This document shows, one piece after another, positions 10,998 through 21,679 of a stretch of 64,000 nucleotides of DNA. The position numbers were made by a program, and so were the translations under genes. Source of the DNA: Mauremys mutica (Eukaryota; Chordata; Testudines; Geoemydidae); assembly GCF_020497125.1 (NCBI RefSeq), contig NC_059084.1:9823501-9887500 (forward strand), in the 5' to 3' direction. The notes under the pieces are model-generated. The model saw only the letters and a list, made by a program, of their open reading frames with translations. It searched no databases and was not told the DNA's origin. Each line of letters opens with the position of its first letter. The first letter of the stretch is position 1.

Positions 10998-11416
10998 CAG
11001 AGGTTCTCAACCAGGGGTACACGTACCTCTGAGGGTATGCAGAGGTCTTCCAGGGGGTACATCAACTCATCTAGACATTTGCCTAGTTTTACAACAGGCT
11101 ACATAAAAAGCACTAGCGAAGTCAGTATAAACTAAAACTTCATACAGACAATGACTTGTTTATACTACTCTATATACTGTATACTGAAATGTAAGTACAG
11201 TACTTATAAGCCAATTGATTTATTTTATTTTATAATTATATGGTAAAAATGAGAGAGTCAGCAATTTTTCAGTGACCATGTGCTGTACCACTTTTGTATT
11301 TTTTATATCTGATTTTGTAAGCAAGTAGTTTTTAAGTGAGTTGAAACTTGGGGGTACACAAGGCAAATCAGACTCGTGAAAGGGGTACAGTAGTCTGGAA
11401 AGGTTGAGAGCCACTG
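10998..11416. mobile_element. hAT MITE, 8-bp TSD
   Basis: The ends CAGAGGTTCTCAACCAGGGG and GGTTGAGAGCCACTG form the hAT-type inverted repeat. Flanks are ATTTAGAC (10990-10997) and ATTCAGAC (11417-11424), one mismatch. The interior is AT-rich and noncoding. Confidence 0.85.
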
Positions 11417-11424
11417 ATTCAGAC

Positions 11425-12770
11425 AAAGACCTAATGGGAGTTAGGTGCCTAAATACCTTTGAGAATCTGGGCCTTTGTCTGTTTCCTCATCTGTAAAATA
11501 GGGGCAATACCCACTGTGAATGATAAACATTAATATTGACACAAAATGGTTATTATTAAAGTTATAATTTATTCATATCATGTTAGGTTGTTACAAACTT
11601 TGTTGCACCTTGACTAAATCTGAAGAAATAGCAGTATTTGTATATACCTGGTGCTTGGAAAATAATTTATATACTTATGTTTTCAGTTGATTGTTTTATT
11701 AAAGTGTTCAGGCTAATTAAAAAAAAAGAAGAAGAAATCTCTGATTTCTCCCAATAAGTGACAGGCACAAGCAGCTTTGTTTTTGCAGAGTTTGTTTGGT
11801 AGGCGTTTTTAATTGTGAACTGTGGGTGAAGTTATTGTAGATTCCACTTTTGGGAACTATTTAGATAACAGAGCAACATCCATGAGGAGTGTCTGTCAAA
11901 GAGCCAGATGCCACCCCCTTGTCAAGAAACATGAAAATGTTCTTTTTCTCAGATTTGATAGAAAAGTGGTGTGTAGCACCTGGTTGGCCAATGCCAGAAA
12001 CACCAAGGCTGGAGCCTCTTCTCGTCTCTTTCTCTCTTTATAGAGGAAAAACTTCAGTTTTAAACAAACAATTCTAGGAATAGTCTAATTAAAAATTGAT
12101 TCCTTCTATAAACACTCTGAAATCTTTACATAACTTTAAGGAAAATAGGTATAGTTGGGAAATGTAGAAAATCTTAATTTATTCCTTAAATGCTTAGAAA
12201 CAGCTTAAGCTTCTCTGGGATGTTTATTTGCTAAAGTTTTGTATTTAAATAAATATAAATAGAGGTTTTATGCACAAATATAGCAAGGTCACTTGGTCCT
12301 TTCACTGGCTACTAATATATAAGAAGCCATTTGCATATAAAATATGGTTGTTAATTGGGGAATTTAATTAGGTATCTGGCAGTGCTTAAGCAACTTCTCT
12401 ATCAAACTCAGAAAGACAAGAGCCCCCTCCTCAAAGATTAAGAGAAAGGACAAAAATGTATTAGATTGTGTAAGTGTTAAAGACTTTATTTAACAATTAT
12501 TCAAGTTTGAAGAGACTATTTTGAAAGCTAATAAATTGCTTTTATAGATGATACAAGGGGTTTTGGACTTACATGAACAAAACCTCAACTCTCATGAAAG
12601 CCTAATGAAACTAAAGAGTATATCAGAAAATGGACTGACTATAAGAAAGAATTAAAACTCTAAACTTAACAGAGGTTCTGAGATTTCCCCCTACTGTTTA
12701 GACAGTTACAACTCTTGTTGCATTAGATTAACAAAATGCATATTCATGAGCTAAAGAAGCTATCTGTACC
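11425..12770. other. AT-rich intergenic DNA
   Basis: No gene or repeat recognised. Contains oligo-A/T tracts and many stop codons in all frames. Confidence 0.4.
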
Positions 12771-12774
12771 ATCC

Positions 12775-13075
12775 ATCAACCAATGAAAGGGTGAAATCCA
12801 GCCATGCCCCAAAAGAGGAGTCTTGCACCTCCAGTGAAATTATGAAATAAGAATATAAATCTCCCTGAATTAAGAAAGCAGCACACTGCTCCCATCTCGA
12901 CTTCAGCATCACGAATGTCTCAACACACTCTCCTCAGCCTGCTCATCTCATCTCCTTCAATTAAGCAAACAGCAAGAAGACAAAGAAGCCACTTACTGCA
13001 TCAGAAAGAAGCAGCCTCCTGTAGAGCACTACTTCTGCAGCATAATATTGTCACCAAGACCGCAACATGAGGGGT
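12775..13075 (+). promoter_or_regulatory. Candidate TATA promoter and short first exon
   Basis: CCAAT (ACCAATGAAAGG) stands near 12779, TATAAA (GAATATAAATC) near 12853, and about 215 bases further the sequence GCAACATGAGG is followed by GGTGAGAAG, a possible donor after two codons. The spacing of CCAAT, TATA and a downstream ATG-donor is what a tissue-restricted gene start would look like. I recognise no downstream exons, so this may be chance or a retroelement relic. Confidence 0.25.
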
Positions 13076-13696
13076 GAGAAGAAGTTTGCCAAAGCACGGC
13101 CAAGGAACTGGGTTTAAATTTTTCTTGTAATGATTTTAATGAGACATTGAAATGCTATTGTAATTTAAGACAGTAATAGCGTCTCTTTAACACTAAACAG
13201 ATTTAGACTGTATTCCTAACAAGCAGACATAAGCTAACTCAGTAAACAGAGAGAAAAGTGAATTTAATTTGAATAAGATTCTTAATGTTAATTAATCTGC
13301 CTATCTCAGGACAGTTCCTAGAATGGCTTCTTTTAAGTAACTGAATTTAACTTTCTCTAGGTCCATAAGACTTAATTAAAATCACTCACCTTTCCCCATT
13401 TATAAACTGTTTAGGCTATCCATGATAAATCAAAAAGGACTCACCTGCCCTCAACAAAATTCCTTTGCCCATCTATAAACTGCTCTTGTATCTATGATCC
13501 ACTAATGCAGGACTCACTACTAATTTTGGAAATAATACTCTTTGGGCTTAACCATAGAAAAGCAGCCTCACCAGAGGTGGGCCCACTCTCAGCAGTGTAA
13601 TGTCTATTAAAAACTCTCCCAAGAGGCATGCTGAAGTAACCATTGTTAGTATTTTTTTTCCTTTCCTTAATAATAAAACTATCATAGTTAGTCATT

Positions 13697-13919
13697 ATTT
13701 GCAGTGTTGTTGTAGTTGTGGTGGCGCCAGGGTATTAGAGGGACAAGGCAGGTGAGGTAATGTATTGGACCAAATTCTGTTGCTGGAAGAGACAAACTTT
13801 TGAGCTATACAGAGCTCCATGATCTGAAGAAGAGCTCTGTGTTGCTCAAAAGTTTGTCTCTTCCACCAACAGAAGTTGGTCCAATAAAATATATTACATC
13901 ACTCACACCTTGTCACTCC
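13697..13919 (+). mobile_element. Hairpin repeat with hammerhead-like core, ~12-bp TSD
   Basis: A 223-bp palindromic element. The left arm contains AAGAGACAAACTTTTGAGC and the right arm contains the inverted copy with CTGAAGAAGAGCTCTG, then CAACAGAAGTTGGTCC. Flanks are TAGTTAGTCATT (13685-13696) and TAGTTAATAATT (13920-13931), two mismatches. On the plus strand CTGAAGA matches the hammerhead CUGANGA box, but GAAA is AAAA here. Confidence 0.75.
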
Positions 13920-13931
13920 TAGTTAATAATT

Positions 13932-15340
13932 GTGATTATTTTGCTTGTTTATCTTGTGGTGTCCCCTAAGGCATGGCAAGAACCCCATGTGACTAAAATA
14001 GTGGGAGTTGCATTCTTGACTTGGGTGAAGACAGACAGTTATTAAGATTTGGCTTGACCATCTCTTGTTTCTATAGATTATAAATTTAGTAATTTGGGAG
14101 ATACAGTTACAAAACCCTTTCTACCCTACTTTCAGGCCTTCAGGTAGAAAGTACTATGTAAGTGCAAAGGACTGTTATCAAAGGGGAAAACATAGTACAG
14201 AAGCCATCTGTACAGCGCAGCTGAGAGAAGATTTCAAAAATTTGTGTCTGTGATTTGAAATAAGCACTTGTACATTTCAGCACAAAAGGATAGTTGTCAG
14301 CCTTCCAGTGCTGGTTATTGGCAGTTCCTCCGGGCCATATTTCCATGGGCAAAAAATAGCTTTTTAATTAAAAAAACTCCCTGGCAGTATGGCTTCGTTA
14401 GAGCTGTATTAACAGAGACTCCCCCTGGCTATGACTGACCCCAAGACATGGGGGAGGCTGTGGAAAATGGCCAGTATTATCTTTCCCATGGAATCTCCAT
14501 GGTGCTGGAGAGGGCCCTCTACTGCTGCCACCTCCTGCTTGTCCACTCGCCACCCCTTCCTCTCTATTGCAGACCCTGGATTCCACTGAGCTGCAGAGGG
14601 GTGTGGGAAATGGTGCCATCGAGGTGTTTGAGCATCCATTCTGCACAGAACAACAGGAGACTTTTGCATGGAGGATTCTGCACTGTGCTAATCTAGGGGG
14701 GGACAAACTTGGGCCTTCAGCAGTTACATAGCGATTGGACTGTCCCCAAGAAGTTCACACGATGGCTCATAAGGAGCAGGTTCACCACAGTTCCATGGTA
14801 GTTAGAGCTGTTCTGGGCAATGAGCAGACGTTTCTGACTTGGCCGATTTCTTATCAAACAGGTATTCGATTAGCAATGATTGAGCTACTGTTCAATGGAA
14901 AGGGATAAAAAACCAGATCATAACTACTAGTTCAGGTAGCTCTAGTGCCAAGTGTTTGCTCACTTTATCGTAGATAAGCATCAGTGACAGAGAAAACAGG
15001 TGCCTTCCTCCACGGAGTTCTCTGGAAATCTGATTTCCAAATAATGTCAGTTATTGTTTTGTAAAAGCTAGACAAACATGACGTCATGTCACGGGGTTTT
15101 AAGGTTGTTTCCCTCTAACTATTTTTTTAGCTGCCCAACAGACGGTTATCTCCTCTGCTCAAATAACTGATTAGGTCATACATTTATGCAACACAGCCAT
15201 AAACAATGCTGGGATTGTGTTGCACTTCAGTGACACTTAAGGCACCAATAAAAATAATGAGGATTCATTCCTTGGTGCTTCAACTTTTGAAATACTTTAA
15301 CTCAGCTGTTAAATAAATAAAACAATTTTTGTAACCTCAC
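13932..15340. other. Intergenic, nothing recognised
   Basis: No gene recognised. Local open frames near 14400-14700 lack codon regularity, splice context or homology that I can name. Confidence 0.4.
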
Positions 15341-15760
15341 TGTAACAGGGGCCCTTCTGTGCTCATGTCCTTTTCCCTGCAGAAACTGCGCAGACTCCCC
15401 TGGGTGTGCTCTCCATGAAATTTTATTTCAATTCCCCTTCACCAGTATCACCAGAGTCCCCCAGGCTCCTGCCTATTTACAATATTTGCCAACCTTTAGG
15501 CCCTCTCAGCAAGACCTGAGGGGAATAGAGGTCTCCTAACTCTCAGCCTTTTGTATTACTAGACTCAGCTAGCCCTGTTCCTTTCCTTCCTGTGCCTCTT
15601 TTATCAGCCTGGCGCTGATGGGGCCAGTTAAGTTTTTCCCCCATCCAGCCCACCAGCCTGATCAGATTATTACCCCCCAATCAGCTTCTCCTGGGGCATT
15701 AATTAGCATCTAAGTGGTCAGAGTGCAGGCTCACCTACTCACTCCCTGCACTCTGTCACA
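15341..15760 (-). mobile_element. Solo LTR, minus orientation
   Basis: On the plus strand it runs from TGTAACAGGGGCCC to GCACTCTGTCACA. Reversed, it begins TGTGACAGAGTGCAGG and ends CCTGTTACA, resembling the ends of the LTR at 29253-29967. No internal genes are present. Flanking CTCAC and ATCAT may be a decayed 5-bp duplication. Confidence 0.65.
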
Positions 15761-17362
15761 ATCATGTAAAATACAAGAGAAAATCTGAATTGTAACTAAA
15801 TAAAACAGGCACGGAATAGTTCAGATGCAAGCAATAATATTTAAAATTTTAACAAACATAATGGTTTGTCTTGCCATTTATTCCAGCGCATTATGATTTT
15901 TTGCCAAAGACACTCAAATGTGATATCTGAGTAATGCAAGAAAACATCTTGATATGTGATTTATTGAAGACAACTATTATTGGTATTGTGACAATGCTTA
16001 CTAGCCCTAATAAGGTTTAGCACTCCATTTGTGTTAAGCACTGTATAAACTCATAAAGATTCCCTTCCTAGAATAAGGGAGTTGTTCTTTTTCTGTGGTT
16101 TACTTCCTTGATGCAAATAATACTGACATTTAAGATCAAGTAGGTCACATATATGGTTAACAGCATCCTGACTGCAACGTGCCCTGTAAAAATGATTTTT
16201 CACTACCTCTCAGGTAAATCATAGAATTTCTGGATCTTCCTCTCCCCTTTAGGGTGCTAATTTCCATGGAAAACCTGTTACATTTTTACCACTGGTAATT
16301 TCCGGGGGAAACCTGTTACATTTTTACCACTGGTAATTTCTGTGGAAAACCTGTTAAATTTTTACCAGTGGTATTAGAGGGAGTGTGCTGGCAAGCTTTT
16401 TCTAATCTCAACAATAGCTAGACTTCTAATTTTTCTGATATTTCTCACAAAACCTCATGAGACTTCTTGTTTCAGCAAAAGAGAAGGATTCATTTTCCTT
16501 GAGGTAAATATTGACTTCAGCTTCATCTTGGTATGCTTGACATTTTTATTTACTCCTTGTGTGAATAAATATTAATAGTTACCTCAGCAGAAGTCAGTAG
16601 CTACTTATTAGTAAATAACAATGAGTCTTCATCAGTTTGACTTTCTGTTAAACTCAAAAGAAGGGCATCACTGGGATGGGGATATACATCAAATCTCAGT
16701 CAGGGGGGAAAGATAGATGGAGGATCAGCTACCAGGAATCATTGCAACTAAAAGCCCTGGGGCGGCCACCAGTTAGATTAATTGGTGTCTGGGTTTAGCT
16801 GGAACATGAGATCAGTGTTGGGACCAAAAGAGTGGGTGGGGTACACCTGTCCAAGAAACAAAATGTGAGAGTTACAGCAATTAAAAAGTATTACAGTCCT
16901 GCCCTTCAGCCACCAAATGTTCCCTTCTGAAGGGCCCAACTGCCCCCAAACACGTATTTCAGCCAGTAGCTGGATTTTCAGGTCTTCTAAAAATCTTCAA
17001 ACTCCATTAAGACAACCATTAATCCAGCTTACAAATGCTTGTCCTGGCTTGCAAGAGCACAGCTCTGGTTAATGTTTGCTTTTCTTTCTTCTGTGACAAA
17101 ATCAACAGTATTTTCTGTACCACACAATTGCTGTGGGCATGGAGAGAGAGAGAGCAACCTTAGTATTTAGTTTGTAACACTCATGTGAAATACTTAATTA
17201 TGATAAACCCATTTAAGCAACCCATCTCTATGTGGTAAATGAAAAACATTGCAACATAAATGAGTAAACTTAGAAAATGCACTTGTATCACTGGAGAGGA
17301 AGATAATGCGTTCAATTTACATTTATTCAGCATCTAGTTCTCAACTGAAATCTCATGACAAA
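15761..17362. other. Intergenic DNA with a 38-bp tandem repeat
   Basis: No gene recognised. Apart from the three-unit tandem array near 16259 and a short GA run near 17140 the stretch looks unique and AT-rich. Confidence 0.4.
16259..16371. repeat. 38-bp tandem repeat, three units
   Basis: The motif ACCTGTTACATTTTTACC recurs at 16273, 16311 and (with one change) 16349, a period of 38 bp. Units are joined by TGGTAATTTC. The function is unknown. Confidence 0.85.
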
Positions 17363-17577
17363 GGTCACACCTACACTACCCGCCAGATCAGCGGGTAGTA
17401 ATAGATCTATCGGGGATCGATTTATTGCATCCCTGAATCGATGCCTGTACTCCACCTCAGCAGAAGGAGTAAGCGGAGTCAACGGGGGAGCCGTGAGGAT
17501 GGCCAGGTAAGTTGAAATTCGCGTAGCTGAAGTTGTGTATCTTAGATCGATCCTCTCTCCCCAGTGTAGACCACCCC
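17363..17577. mobile_element. Degenerate Harbinger-like MITE
   Basis: The ends CCTACACTACCCGCC and CAGTGTAGACC form a decayed inverted repeat like that of the element at 24532. The interior has TAGATCTATCGGGGATCG and AGATCGATCC, a further imperfect inversion. Confidence 0.5.
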
Positions 17578-19115
17578 AAAGTTTGTTTCCTGCATTTGAC
17601 AAGACAATTATAGGACAAGCCAATAGTAAATTGAAATTCTTCTGCTTTGCTGTTAAGCAGAAACATCATATGGCCCCAATGGTATATAAAGGTTGAAATA
17701 TAGTAGATACTGCTTGCCTGGTCAGTGTCCAGTTACATGGATGGCCATAAGTGCGTGAACCTCTCTTCCCCATGTATGCATCTTACTGAAACTTATTACT
17801 AACTTGTCCTGACAAAAGCCATTTCTTTTGCAAACCTAGAGACTGATTCTACAAATCCTTACATAAGACAGTTCCTTCAACTTTATGTGAGTAAGAATGG
17901 GTAGAGTTGGCCCTTAAGCCAGCCAAAGAATAAAAACGTCAGTAGGAGTCAGGCTTATGGGAATGCAGCGCATAGCCCCAAATTAAGGCCCAAACTTGCA
18001 AAGTACTGAAAGCTTCTCCAAAAGTACTGAGCACACACAACTCCCACACCTCCCAGGGATTGCTCAGCACCTTGCAGAATTAAGCCCTAACAATAGGCCT
18101 CATCCTGTTGCCATTTATGTCTATGGAAAAAACTTCCATTGAATTCAAAAGAGCAGGATCATTTGTTGAAGGGCCACTTTAACAGCATAGGGGCTGATCT
18201 TACTTTCACCAAAATCAATGGGAGTTTTGCCACTGATTTAACTGGGAATAGGAACTGACCCATAGTGTTCCAATGATAATCCTGTCCCAGCACAAATGTA
18301 CCAGCTTCCCACTGTAGAGGACTTCTGCAGGGATCTGGATTTGTCCCTTTGTTAAGTGAGTTACACATACAAGTGAACAAACAAGACTTTAAAAATCAGC
18401 ACCACGTACTAAGATGTACTGACCTATACCCAGCAAACAGTAGTATGAAGGTACAGTCTTAGACCTGAGGGCAGTGCTGTTTGCTGGAAAGAGGGGCTGC
18501 ATCTCTCATTCTGGGGGTTATGGTATTAGCAAAGTGAGGTTCAATATGAAGCTGAAGGGGGGAGGATTTTTCAAAGGCAGAAAGGGGAGTTTGAGTGTCT
18601 AACTCTTTGAAAATCCCATCCTGAAAGAGCAGAGCACATCAGTGCAGAGCCTGGTGCTGTTCTCAGATATCTCACTGACTTGGGACTCCCCCCTCCCCAC
18701 ACACCACCACCACCCACACACACCTGCTTGCAGAAGTTGGCCCAGCATAGGTAAAATTACTGTGTGCAAGAAAATCCTTTGATCATGAAGAAAGAGCGGA
18801 TTTTTGCCCTTTGGTATCCCAGTATTAAACCACTGATGTCAATGAATTTGTATGGATGTGAGGTCAGAACTTGCCCAAGTACTATGAATTTTTTTGCTGT
18901 AGGATTGTCACCCCACCTTGCCATTAGGCAGCACATCCATTTTAGGCCTAATTTTTCTCACCCTCATGCAAATCTGGTATTTTTTTACTTTTACAATTCA
19001 ATTATTTACATCCCAAACACCCAATCATGAGGCTGATGTTATAGACAGGCTTCCTGTTGATTTCACACCCATGCTACCCCACTGACTTTGGCATCCAGGC
19101 CTGTGGCACTATGGC
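17578..19115. other. Intergenic, nothing recognised
   Basis: No gene recognised. A CA-rich patch lies near 18700. Phrases like CACCAAAATCAATGGGAG near 18217 belong to a widespread short repeat motif. Confidence 0.4.
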
Positions 19116-20130
19116 CTGGATGCACAAAAAGAGTTAGGTGGCTAAATTCCAGTTTCAGGACTACTTCAATTCACAAAACTCCTGCTGAATCCTATAAGCA
19201 TCTAAACTCACTTGGTGCCTACATTTTTGCAGTAAAAGTTCCTAGGTACCGGTTTCTGACTGTGGACAGGTACAGTGCAACCTGCCACTAGGTGCCTGTA
19301 GGCCTATTTCGTACCCAAGTCCCAGAGTGATTCACAAACTGGGGGACAACAGACGTTCAGCTGCCAAAGTCGTTTGCGGGACCCAATCCAGTAGGTTCAC
19401 TCTAAGCATGCCTACTGGATCAGGTCCTCAAGCAAAGTCACACAATATGGTGGTATCTGTAGGCCCTCCCTCATAACTTCTAGCCCAGTGGTTAGGGTAC
19501 TCACCTGGGATATGCCTGAGGGGAAGATGGAATTTGAACAGGGATCTGCCACCTCTCACGTGAGTGCTCTATCCACTGGGATAAGGCTGATGTGGGGCTG
19601 TCTCACTCTCTCCTGTTGAAACTGTTCCACTAGACAAAGACTTAAAGAGTCATTGGAGCAGGGATCCTGGGTCTACTCCAACCTGTGTGAGTGCTCTAAC
19701 CAGGTTACAGAGTCAGTCTCATATGTCTGCTCTCACTCACTCACTCTCTGTGTCTGGCCCAAATGACACCAAGTATTTATCCACAATGCAACAGCTTCAA
19801 TAGAGATTCAGGAACCCCCCCCCCCCCCAAATCAGGATATTCCATAGCCCAGTGGTTTAGGCACTCACCTGACAGGGGATAAAGCCCATCCTTTCTCCCT
19901 GTCAAGTGGAGAGGGACTTGGACTGGACATATCCCATTGGCTACCTTACACAGCTCCCTTTTGTTGGCTTTTGTGAATTGCAGTGTAAGGCACCCATCTC
20001 TCCCCATTCATTGTACATGGTTCTAGGTGCCTGACTCAGAATTTGTGAATCGCAGGGATTTTCTAGGCACCTAAACATTAGGTGCTGTGATGCTCAGAAT
20101 CACAACACTTAACTCCTTTTGTGCACCCTG
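19116..20130. mobile_element. Composite element with tRNA-like blocks
   Basis: A segment of about 1 kb bounded by GCACAAAAAGAGTTAGGTG on the left and ACTTAACTCCTTTTGTGC on the right, an imperfect inverted repeat. Inside, TAGCCCAGTGGTTAGGG (near 19492) and TAGCCCAGTGGTTTAGG (near 19845) resemble a tRNA A-box context. The first is followed about 40 bases later by GAATTTGAACAGGGATC, a weak B-box. It may be a nonautonomous DNA transposon that absorbed tRNA-derived pieces. No protein is encoded. Confidence 0.5.
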
Positions 20131-21587
20131 ACATACATGACTTCTGTAGGACAATACAGAATGTAAATGAGCACAAATGTTGGTCCATTGTTCTTTATAT
20201 TAAATTAATTCCACCTCATTTAAATCTTGCTGTTTCATTGGTCTCTCATTTTGGGTGTTTGTCCTCTCTTTGGACAATAGCAGGTAAAGTTGGGTTGCAA
20301 TCAGCAGACACTCTGCTAGGATTCACAGTAATGAGCTTTGCATCTTAATTAAAAATATTACTAACAGAGCAAAGATTGTACTGTGCAGCTCCCACTATCT
20401 GACCTCATCATTGTCAGTTCAGGTTGGGAAGGGACTGACAGTTTGCGTGGCGTGTGGGTCAGGAAAGGTGATGATACATCGCAGTAAGCACTTATTAACA
20501 CCCCCCCCCAAACACATACACAGACACACAAAATTTGGTTTTACAATCTTGTGCAAAAGATACTAAAAAAATCACACTTCCCCCAATGCTTCCATCAAAA
20601 TGGGTTCAAGTGTAATATGCTCAAGAGCATGGTCATTCTACTTACAGCAGTACAAAGAACAAGGATTGGGTAAATCTTGTGGACTTTTCCAAACAGATCA
20701 GGCTGCTTTGGGCATGTGAAAAAATGTTTTGAGTTTACAACCATTTTTCACGCCTACATTCTAACCGTCAAGCTTTCCCCACACTTCAACAATAAATCCG
20801 TTTTAAGAGACAAAACATTTTTACTACCTAAGGGAATTTGAACTTATATGACCCCACCCCCACAGCAATCTAAACTGGTGTAAACGGATTATGCAAAGCA
20901 TATACCAAGGAATTATATACTTGCTGGGCCTGATTCTACTTTCAATTCTCTAGCATGTGTCACTAATAACTCCATACAGTAAACTGGCATAAGAGAATAA
21001 TCAGGCCCAGTGGATTTTTTTTTGTTATAATTTATCTCTCTTTTTCCCAAATAATATACACTCTGAGCAGATGTTCTGAACCCACAATGCTCAAATGGGT
21101 TTGAAATTAACCAAAATAAGTTTGTCCACACCTAGCAGCGGCAACAAAAAACAGCTTTTAATGCCTTGCAAACACTTACCCACATACTTAACTTGCTTGC
21201 AAGATCAGGCCTATGTATCTGTGAGGCTATCACAGAGCGTGTGAAGTCCATTGGATTGGGTAGTTTATTTTTCAAGTTCAATCAACACATTTTCATAATA
21301 CTGAAACTAAAATTCTTCCCACTGATTTGGAGTATCTTCAGGTAGAAGGGCAATAAAAGATTAACTTTTAGGCGCCACCTTGTGGCTGATGAAAAACAAC
21401 ACATCAAAATGATAAAGATACAGTATCACATCTTTATGTAAATAAATAGACAGGATATATTGAATTAGCAAGATCTTTTTCCTATTGATATTACTAGCAA
21501 AAACAAACATCTGATAAACACAGGAAGCTAGGCTACAAAGTTCTCAGAAAGTTAATATATTACTATTGTTTCAGATACATCACATTT
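20131..21587. other. Intergenic, nothing recognised
   Basis: No gene recognised. Contains a C-run/ACA-rich patch near 20500. Confidence 0.4.
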
Positions 21588-21679
21588 ATGGCCTGATTTT
21601 CAGAGAGCCTGAACACCCACATATCTCCCTGATGTCTATGGGAGTTGAAGATGTGCAGTGCCTTTGAAAATCAGGCCAT
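21588..21679. repeat. Palindromic short repeat
   Basis: ATGGCCTGATTTTCA at the left pairs perfectly with TGAAAATCAGGCCAT at the right, a 15-bp inverted repeat around about 60 bases. It belongs to a dispersed amniote class of foldback elements with phrases such as CTATGGGAGTTGAAG. Confidence 0.75.
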
